Source of the DNA: Vibrio renipiscarius
GTDB taxonomy: Bacteria > Pseudomonadota > Gammaproteobacteria > Enterobacterales > Vibrionaceae
Assembly (NCBI RefSeq): GCF_000827885.1
Contig: NZ_JTKH01000020.1
Location: forward strand, 45,066 to 109,065
Length of the DNA stretch: 64,000 nucleotides
Direction: 5' to 3'
Under the pieces are notes generated by a model, which ran no database searches, was not told the DNA's origin, and saw only the letters and a program-made list of their open reading frames with translations. Numbering within the stretch: position 1 is the first letter of the stretch; each line of letters begins with the position of its first letter. Shown one piece after another: positions 58,682 through 64,000 of the stretch. The position numbers and the translations under genes are program-made.

Positions 58682-59686
58682 CTACTTGTTGTAGAACTCG
58701 CGGTACCACTGAATAAATTCAGCGACGCCTTCTTTAACCGTTACTTTTGGCGTGTAGCCCGTAGCAGTAAACAAGTCTTGTGTCTCAGCATAAGTTTGGT
58801 AAACGTCACCAGGTTGCATTTCACGGAAGTTTTTCTTCGCTTCAACGCCTAACTCGTCTTCAATTGCCTTCACAAAATCCATCAAGTTGATTGGAGAGCC
58901 ATGACCAATGTTGTACACCGCATAAGGCGCAGAGCTGGTTGCTGGAGAACCCGCTTCGACTGTCCAATCGTTATCACGCGTTGGCACCACATCAGTGATA
59001 CGCACCACCCCTTCAACAATGTCGTTCACGTGTGTGAAATCACGCCACATATCACCGTTATTGTTAATATCAATCGTATCGCCATCGAGAATCTTCTTCG
59101 TGAAAATAAACGGTGCCATATCCGGACGTCCCCACGAGCCGTAAACGGTAAAGAAACGTAGGCCTGTGGTTGGAATATCATATAGGTGAGAGTAGCTGTG
59201 CGCCATCAGCTCATTCGACTTCTTAGTCGCCGCATACAATGAAACTGGGTGGTCGACCGAATCTGACGTAGCGAATGGTGTTTTAGCATTCAACCCATAA
59301 ACAGAGCTTGAAGAGGCATAAACCAAGTGCTTCACTTTATTATGACGACACCCTTCAAGAATATTCAAATGACCGACTAAGTTCGAATCTGCATAGGCAT
59401 GTGGGTTTTCAATAGAATAGCGAACCCCAGCCTGTGCGGCCAAGTGGATCACTTGATCAAATTGCTCAGCTTCAAACAAGTTAGCAACACCATCGCGATC
59501 GGCAATATCCAAATGAACCAATTTGAAGTCGTCGTGTTGGATTCGATCCAAGCGTGCTTCTTTCAATGCGACATCGTAGTAGTTATTCAGGTTATCAATA
59601 CCGACAACCTGATGGCCTTTCGCTGTTAATTGCTCTACTACGGCACTACCGATAAAACCCGCCGCACCCGTTACCAAATATTTCAT
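58682..59686 (-). CDS. UDP-glucuronate 4-epimerase
   Basis: NAD-dependent sugar-nucleotide epimerase of 334 residues (extended SDR). NAD loop GAAGFIGSAV, SSSSVYG, catalytic YAATKK (Tyr-x3-Lys). NNYYD and the large C-terminal domain match the UDP-GlcA/UDP-Glc 4-epimerase branch; the ugd gene next to it supplies UDP-GlcA, giving UDP-GalA. Distances: 11 bp to ugd, likely co-transcribed. Acceptance of UDP-GlcA rather than UDP-GlcNAc is inferred. Confidence 0.88.
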   Translation of the reverse strand: MKYLVTGAAGFIGSAVVEQLTAKGHQVVGIDNLNNYYDVALKEARLDRIQHDDFKLVHLDIADRDGVANLFEAEQFDQVIHLAAQAGVRYSIENPHAYADSNLVGHLNILEGCRHNKVKHLVYASSSSVYGLNAKTPFATSDSVDHPVSLYAATKKSNELMAHSYSHLYDIPTTGLRFFTVYGSWGRPDMAPFIFTKKILDGDTIDINNNGDMWRDFTHVNDIVEGVVRITDVVPTRDNDWTVEAGSPATSSAPYAVYNIGHGSPINLMDFVKAIEDELGVEAKKNFREMQPGDVYQTYAETQDLFTATGYTPKVTVKEGVAEFIQWYREFYNK

Positions 59687-59697
59687 TATTTTCTTCC

Positions 59698-60864
59698 TTA
59701 ATCTGAACCAAATAGATCGCGCGTATACACTTTGTCTTTCACATCCGCCAACTCTTGAGCCATGCGGTTTGAGACAATGACATCACAACTTGACTTGAAC
59801 TGCTCGAAATCCGTGAGTACTAGTGAGCGGAAGAACTCTTTTTCTTTCAGCTCTGGTTCAAATACTACCACTTCAATGCCTTTTGCCTTCAAGCGTTTCA
59901 TAATGCCTTGAATGCTTGAAGCTCGGAAGTTATCAGAACCTGACTTCATCACTAAGCGGTAAATACCGACGCGTCTAGGGCTTCTTTTAATAATTGAATC
60001 GGCGATAAAATCTTTACGCGTGGTATTAGAGTCAACAATGGCGCCGATAATATTGTTTGGTACATCCGAATAGTTAGCGCGCAGCTGTTTAGTATCTTTT
60101 GGTAAGCAGTAACCACCGTAACCAAATGAAGGGTTGTTGTAGTGCGAACCAATACGAGGGTCTAAGCTGACGCCATCGATAATTTGACGTGTATCTAACC
60201 CGTGAGATTCGGCATAAGTGTCTAGCTCATTAAAGTAAGCAACACGCAGCGCCAAATAGGTATTAGAGAACAACTTTACGGCTTCGGCTTCGGTTGAATC
60301 GGTATACAGGATCTCAACGTCTTTCTTAACCGCACCTTCTAACAACAAGTTCGCAAAAACTTTTGCACGTTCAGAGCGCTCACCTACTACAATACGAGAC
60401 GGGTGCAGGTTATCGTATAACGCTTTACCCTCACGTAGGAACTCAGGTGAAAACATCAGGTTTTCACATTCAAGTTCCTCTTTAATGCGCGCGGTATAAC
60501 CCACAGGAACGGTCGATTTAATCACCATCACTGCATTAGGATTAATCGCCATCACGTCCTTAATTACCGCTTCAACGGAAGAGGTATTAAAGTAGTTCGT
60601 CTCTACGTCATAATCGGTAGGCGTTGCGATGATGACATACTCAGCATTGGAGTAAGCCAATTCTTTATCGAGCGTTGCGGTGAAGTTTAATGACTTATTC
60701 GCCAAGAAATCTTCGATTTCAGCGTCGACAATTGGAGATAATTTATCGTTCAGTAATTTTACTTTCTCTTCGATAATATCGACGGCTACAACTTCATGAC
60801 GCTGTGATAATAGCATCGCATTAGATAAGCCTACATAGCCTGTACCGGCAATTGCAATTTTCAT
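59698..60864 (-). CDS. ugd: UDP-glucose 6-dehydrogenase
   Basis: Oxidises UDP-glucose to UDP-glucuronate, two NAD per turn. 388 residues, NAD loop [15 protein letters not shown], active Cys in [14 protein letters not shown] and [15 protein letters not shown]. Upstream of it lies the long gap with two MITE-like elements. Confidence 0.96.
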   Translation of the reverse strand: MKIAIAGTGYVGLSNAMLLSQRHEVVAVDIIEEKVKLLNDKLSPIVDAEIEDFLANKSLNFTATLDKELAYSNAEYVIIATPTDYDVETNYFNTSSVEAVIKDVMAINPNAVMVIKSTVPVGYTARIKEELECENLMFSPEFLREGKALYDNLHPSRIVVGERSERAKVFANLLLEGAVKKDVEILYTDSTEAEAVKLFSNTYLALRVAYFNELDTYAESHGLDTRQIIDGVSLDPRIGSHYNNPSFGYGGYCLPKDTKQLRANYSDVPNNIIGAIVDSNTTRKDFIADSIIKRSPRRVGIYRLVMKSGSDNFRASSIQGIMKRLKAKGIEVVVFEPELKEKEFFRSLVLTDFEQFKSSCDVIVSNRMAQELADVKDKVYTRDLFGSD

Positions 60865-60971
60865 AATCTGTTCACTTTTAAATTGTTGATTTTATATAAT
60901 CTGATAACAAGGATTTATATCTAAAGCAGCGCCAACGGATACAGAATTGTTAAACAACAATATTCTTAACG

Positions 60972-61165
60972 CAGGGCGAACGCATGAGTTATCATTCCGT
61001 TAATTGTTACACTTATTTAACTTCTAAAAATACTTATTAGCGAAATATAGGTTATTTCTCAATCAGCCATTAATGGTTAAATGTAGATACAAAAACGTAG
61101 ATTAGCTTCTAGCTACACTTTTAATTTGTTTCGTTAACAAAAAATCTACTCATGCGTTCGCCTTG
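60972..61165. mobile_element. MITE-like element 1 (194 bp)
   Basis: Ends CAGGGCGAACGCATGAG and, at the right as its inverse complement, CAAGGCGAACGCATGAG (14 bp perfect inner arms). Flanked by ATTCTTAACG (60962-60971) and ATTTTTAACG (61166-61175), a 10-bp duplication with one mismatch. No open frame, 194 bp, AT-rich. CAGGG ends and 8-10-bp target duplications suit the ISAs1 family of insertion sequences. Confidence 0.82.
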
Positions 61166-61444
61166 ATTTTTAACGCTACAGACCGAGAAGGATAACTATC
61201 AAGACTGCAACTTGCAGCGGTTTCATAATATCTTCCCATTTTCTCACAGTCTTAGTTTGAGCAATTCACAAGTCACGCCCCAATACAACAGCAAATGGGC
61301 TATGCCTACAATTCCTTGCCAGACAAACCTCATGCTCCAGACCTTTCATATCTCATTGCAAATAAAAATGTACTACGCAGTAGTTCTTTATTGATTCCTT
61401 TTTGATACACCTGATCATAATTCTCATTGAAGTAATCCGCCTGC

Positions 61445-61639
61445 CAGGGCGACCGTATGAGTTGGTTTTATGTTAACCAAAGTCTTATATATTGTAATCA
61501 CTGGCCGAAATTGCGCTATAAAAGAAAACAAAATCTAGATATGACGTTTAAAAATCACACATTAGTATTTCGATTTTCGGTCTGCACTTGTTGGTAATTT
61601 TTTGCTGATAACAAATTTCTAACTCATACGGTTGCCCTG
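61445..61639. mobile_element. MITE-like element 2 (195 bp)
   Basis: Ends CAGGGCGACCGTATGAGTT and the inverse of CAGGGCAACCGTATGAGTT, 18 of 19 bases matching. Flanked by a perfect 10-bp duplication ATCCGCCTGC (61435-61444 and 61640-61649). Interior starts TTGGTTTTATGTTAACCAAA, similar to the inverse complement of element 1's other end. Same size and termini class as element 1 but internal divergence is large. Confidence 0.9.
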
Positions 61640-61676
61640 ATCCGCCTGCAAGCTTTTAGCACGCCCCGTGGCCACA

Positions 61677-61703
61677 GTCATGTTGGTCATGTTGGTCATG
61701 TTG
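61677..61703. repeat. 9-bp tandem repeat GTCATGTTG x3
   Basis: Three perfect copies next to the right target duplication of MITE-like element 2. Confidence 0.9.
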
Positions 61704-61836
61704 CAACCTTTTCTGTAAAGAGGCAGTGGCGAATCATGTCAACAATTACTTGTATATTTTAATAAAGCATTAGTGTTACTAGAGAAATATTTATATATTA
61801 AATTACGATATCATACATTTAAATAACTTATCGTTA

Positions 61837-62391
61837 CTAATTACTTACTGTTTCCCATCTTTTATTTACGTAATTATTTTCACCTACATCTATCTTTAAT
61901 ACATTCGCCGGTACTCCCGCAGATGTGGCATTATCTGGGATATCGCGTGTCACTACAGCACCTGCACCTATCTTGACGTTTTTTCCAATAATAACGTTTT
62001 CAACAATACAAACATTCGGTCCTATGTAGACATTATCACCGATAACGGCTGCCTTGTTATGGTTAGACCCTATTGTTGTAAACTGAGATAAATTAATATT
62101 ATTACCAAGTATCGCAGAGCCGTTAATGACAATTGCGTAACCGTGTCCGATGTAAAGACCATAACCTATATTTGTACACACTGGTATATCTAACATATAT
62201 TTTCTTCGAAAACGATAATGCTGCACCTTAGCAATAAACTTCAAAAACTTACTATTACTAAAACGACAAACTCTCAACCAAAAAGAAAACTTAAAACCTG
62301 GATTGAATAAGTAATGCCTAATAAAGTTAATAATATTAACCTTATCTATTCCAACGTAGCGACACAAATCACTTTTTATATAATCTATCAA
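61837..62391 (-). CDS. Serine-acetyltransferase-like hexapeptide acetyltransferase
   Basis: Left-handed beta-helix O-acetyltransferase, probably decorating the glycan. 184 residues: an N-terminal helical part (IDYIKSDLCRYVG, typical of the SAT-like EPS enzymes) and hexapeptide repeats (GNNINLSQFTTIGS, IGPNVCIVENVIIG, IGAGAVVTRDIPD). No ATG is available near the N-terminus; I choose TTG at 62391 after GGTGG; GTG at 62400 and TTG at 62481 are alternatives. AT-rich with many ATA codons, unlike the housekeeping genes. Follows the glycosyltransferase. Confidence 0.75.
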   Translation of the reverse strand: MIDYIKSDLCRYVGIDKVNIINFIRHYLFNPGFKFSFWLRVCRFSNSKFLKFIAKVQHYRFRRKYMLDIPVCTNIGYGLYIGHGYAIVINGSAILGNNINLSQFTTIGSNHNKAAVIGDNVYIGPNVCIVENVIIGKNVKIGAGAVVTRDIPDNATSAGVPANVLKIDVGENNYVNKRWETVSN

Positions 62392-62428
62392 GATAACCAC
62401 CAAAAAAATATCACGTCTAGCACTAAAA

Positions 62429-63553
62429 TTATACAACTCGACTTTCAACCAAACTAAAGAAATATCTTGAATATTCTTCAATTATCTTATCCACGCCAAA
62501 TCTATTAGTGATGTCATTTATTATCTCATCACTTTTGTAATGACCAGAATCAAATTTTTCGATTGACTCAGCTAAGCATTCAATATTAATTTCTTCGCAC
62601 TCACCGTAAGTAACCAAATCACCTATAATGTTCGAATTAATTATGTCGGCTGTACCACCTGGAGAATTATAGGCGATAATAGGTAGTCCAATAATACATG
62701 CTTCCAATACTACGTTTGGGAAACCTTCATAGCGTGAACTTAGTATATAAACATCGCTATTTTTGAAGTAAAAAAATGGGTTAGATACTGTACCTTTAAA
62801 CTTTACCTTGTCCGAGATGTTAAGCTTACTAGCAAGATCTTCTAGCTCTTCTTTCTTAGTACCATCACCCAATATGATAAGCTCATATTTTCGTTTAACA
62901 CGAGAGAGAGCCCTCAACAGTAAATCGAAGCCCTTTTGATTTTCCAGCCTCCCTGCTACTACAATCCGCAATTTATCTTGAATTTGACTTAAGGATCGTT
63001 CAGAATTTTCCGTAATTCCACAAATATACTTTACATCCACAGGATTATTTATTACTTTTATCGAATTTTTGTCTATCCCGTAGTTCTCGATTAAGTCACG
63101 TTCCATAAAATGACATTGACATATGATATTGTCTAGATTTTTATAAACAGTCTTATATAGAAAGTTGTATAATGCTGGGTATGATTTATCTTTGTTGGCA
63201 CTTGAAACGGTATTAGATTCTCTAGTAATAACAACAGTATATTTATTGAAGAAGCATTTAATCATGCTTACCACTAAGTTAAACTCACCTAAAGAACTAA
63301 AAAGTATATCAGGCCTTTCTGAGTTAACTAGTTTTACTATATCAAAAATTGCGTTACGCACTCTTGGTTTGTCAATAGTAATAATTTTTACATGGTCTGA
63401 TACATTGTCGATGTAGCGCCCTTCTTTTTTAACCAGAGTTAAAGTAACATCGAATTTTTCAGGATCGAGGTTATTACACAATAAACTTATAACCCGTTCA
63501 GTTCCTCCTCCCCCCAAAAATGGCATAAGAAACATGATTTTTATTTTATTCAT
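62429..63553 (-). CDS. Glycosyltransferase family 4
   Basis: 374-residue GT-B fold retaining glycosyltransferase. MPFLGGGGTERVI near the N-terminus binds the nucleotide, VVAGRLENQKG opens the C-terminal Rossmann domain, and SRYEGFPNVVLEA supplies the E-x7-E donor site. The sugar is not predictable from sequence. AT-rich like its neighbours; the acetyltransferase gene at 63555 ends a base or two upstream, so they are probably one operon. Confidence 0.88.
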   Translation of the reverse strand: MNKIKIMFLMPFLGGGGTERVISLLCNNLDPEKFDVTLTLVKKEGRYIDNVSDHVKIITIDKPRVRNAIFDIVKLVNSERPDILFSSLGEFNLVVSMIKCFFNKYTVVITRESNTVSSANKDKSYPALYNFLYKTVYKNLDNIICQCHFMERDLIENYGIDKNSIKVINNPVDVKYICGITENSERSLSQIQDKLRIVVAGRLENQKGFDLLLRALSRVKRKYELIILGDGTKKEELEDLASKLNISDKVKFKGTVSNPFFYFKNSDVYILSSRYEGFPNVVLEACIIGLPIIAYNSPGGTADIINSNIIGDLVTYGECEEINIECLAESIEKFDSGHYKSDEIINDITNRFGVDKIIEEYSRYFFSLVESRVV

Positions 63554-63554
63554 T

Positions 63555-63941
63555 TCAATCGCTCAAACACTTCAAGATTGTTCCAGCCTCTAGTGACCTA
63601 GAGACAACTCTACCAGCACCAATTACACAATTATCCCCAATGTTTATATTACCTATAATAACCGCGCCGGTATAAATAGTAACATTGCTACCAATGACCG
63701 GATAAAAATCAGAGTGTGCATTAGATTTTCCAATAGTTACCCCCTGATAAATAACACAATTTTTACCTAGCAAAACCCCCTTACCAATAACAATTCCAAT
63801 AGGATGAGGGAGATGAATTTGTTGTATACATAGTTGCTTAACGCCAATTGAAAAATCATTAGAAGCATATCTAGTAAAGCTTCTATAAAATATCACAAAA
63901 AGAAGATAGTTAATGATGTTACTTGTTATTTTCTTCGCCAT
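63555..63941 (-). CDS. Short serine-acetyltransferase-like acyltransferase
   Basis: 128 residues of hexapeptide-repeat protein (IGIVIGKGVLLGKNCVIYQGVTIGKS, IGSNVTIYTGAVIIGNINIG, IGAGRVVSRSLEAG). N-terminal YLLFVIFYRSF is hydrophobic. Shorter than usual for the family (150-180), but the frame begins and ends cleanly. The small gap to the glycosyltransferase suggests co-transcription. More of the glycan gene cluster very likely continues upstream beyond 64000. Confidence 0.72.
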   Translation of the reverse strand: MAKKITSNIINYLLFVIFYRSFTRYASNDFSIGVKQLCIQQIHLPHPIGIVIGKGVLLGKNCVIYQGVTIGKSNAHSDFYPVIGSNVTIYTGAVIIGNINIGDNCVIGAGRVVSRSLEAGTILKCLSD

Positions 63942-64000
63942 TAAATAAATTTAATAAATAATTATTATAAAAAAATTATCAATTTTAAATGGATTAAAAT
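63942..64000. other. AT-rich edge of the window
   Basis: Only an AT-rich stretch is seen at the right end; no promoter or gene can be called before the window stops. Confidence 0.5.

Larger units (their letters stand above)
60865..61836. other. Gene-free gap between ugd and the acetyltransferase
   Basis: 972 bp without a supportable gene. It contains the two MITE-like elements, a 279-bp piece between them (61166-61444), a GTCATGTTG triplet repeat (61677-61703) and AT-rich DNA (61737-61836) that may hold a polysaccharide-gene transcript end. The 60-codon frame at 61212 has no ribosome site and poor composition. Confidence 0.6.

Noticed and set aside
61212..61394. 60-codon plus-strand frame between the two MITE-like elements
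   Set aside because: No ribosome site, unusual composition, and no recognisable domain.
1..64000. rRNA and tRNA genes, prophage, complete insertion sequence
   Set aside because: No characteristic sequences were recognised on either strand by reading; no full IS transposase other than the RAYT.

Overview
The window looks like a chromosomal segment of a Vibrio species. The order crp - DUF1338 gene - astD/astA/argD - pabA - trpS - gph - rpe - dam - damX - aroB - aroK - pilQPONM / mrcA, then oxyR / prx-grx, argHGBC / argE, ppc, aphA, cysE-gpsA-secB, epmA / frdABCD and hslUV is the arrangement I know from vibrios, and aphA (quorum sensing) is typical of that genus. The distal part resembles capsule or exopolysaccharide loci of species such as V. 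vulnificus or V. parahaemolyticus. I cannot fix the species from the sequence alone.

Layout. Positions 1-18,000 are a mostly minus-strand housekeeping block: the 3' part of crp, arginine catabolism genes (astD, astA and a shared argD/astC aminotransferase), pabA, trpS, gph, rpe, dam, damX, aroB, aroK and the pilMNOPQ type IV pilus assembly operon, which is divergent from mrcA. Positions 20,700-24,400 form an oxidative-stress block: oxyR is divergent from a fused peroxiredoxin-glutaredoxin gene, with a textbook tetranucleotide-pattern OxyR operator between them. A flavin disulfide reductase with a cysteine-rich C-terminal tail follows, then a 32-residue YnhF-like membrane peptide. Positions 25,200-31,100 carry arginine biosynthesis (argCBGH divergent from argE, with an ArgR box between). 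Positions 31,400-45,400 carry ppc, aphA, cysE, gpsA, secB, a rhodanese, epmA, frdABCD and hslVU.

From 45,900 onward the window is polysaccharide related. A plus-strand cluster, wza-wzb-wzc-yjbE-yjbF-yjbG-yjbH plus a WecA-type initiating transferase, faces a minus-strand cluster of galU, a UDP-glucuronate epimerase, ugd, two hexapeptide acetyltransferases and a GT4 glycosyltransferase. Together they supply nucleotide sugars (UDP-Glc, UDP-GlcA, UDP-GalA), start a lipid-linked glycan, decorate it and export it. The two halves meet at a mobile or selfish junction (55,450-57,550). This holds a HepT/MntA toxin-antitoxin pair whose MntA gene has an in-frame premature stop, a REP-associated tyrosine (Y1) transposase, and a duplicated 88-bp repeat beside it.

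The least expected items are: two ~195-bp MITE-like elements with CAGGGC-type inverted termini and 10-bp target duplications in the ugd-acetyltransferase gap; the nonsense codon in mntA; short tandem repeats with 7- or 14-bp periods that run into the stop codons of cysE, epmA and mntA; and a perfect 12-bp hairpin between the Shine-Dalgarno and start codon of wzb. All functional assignments come from recognising protein families in the translations; no database search was run.
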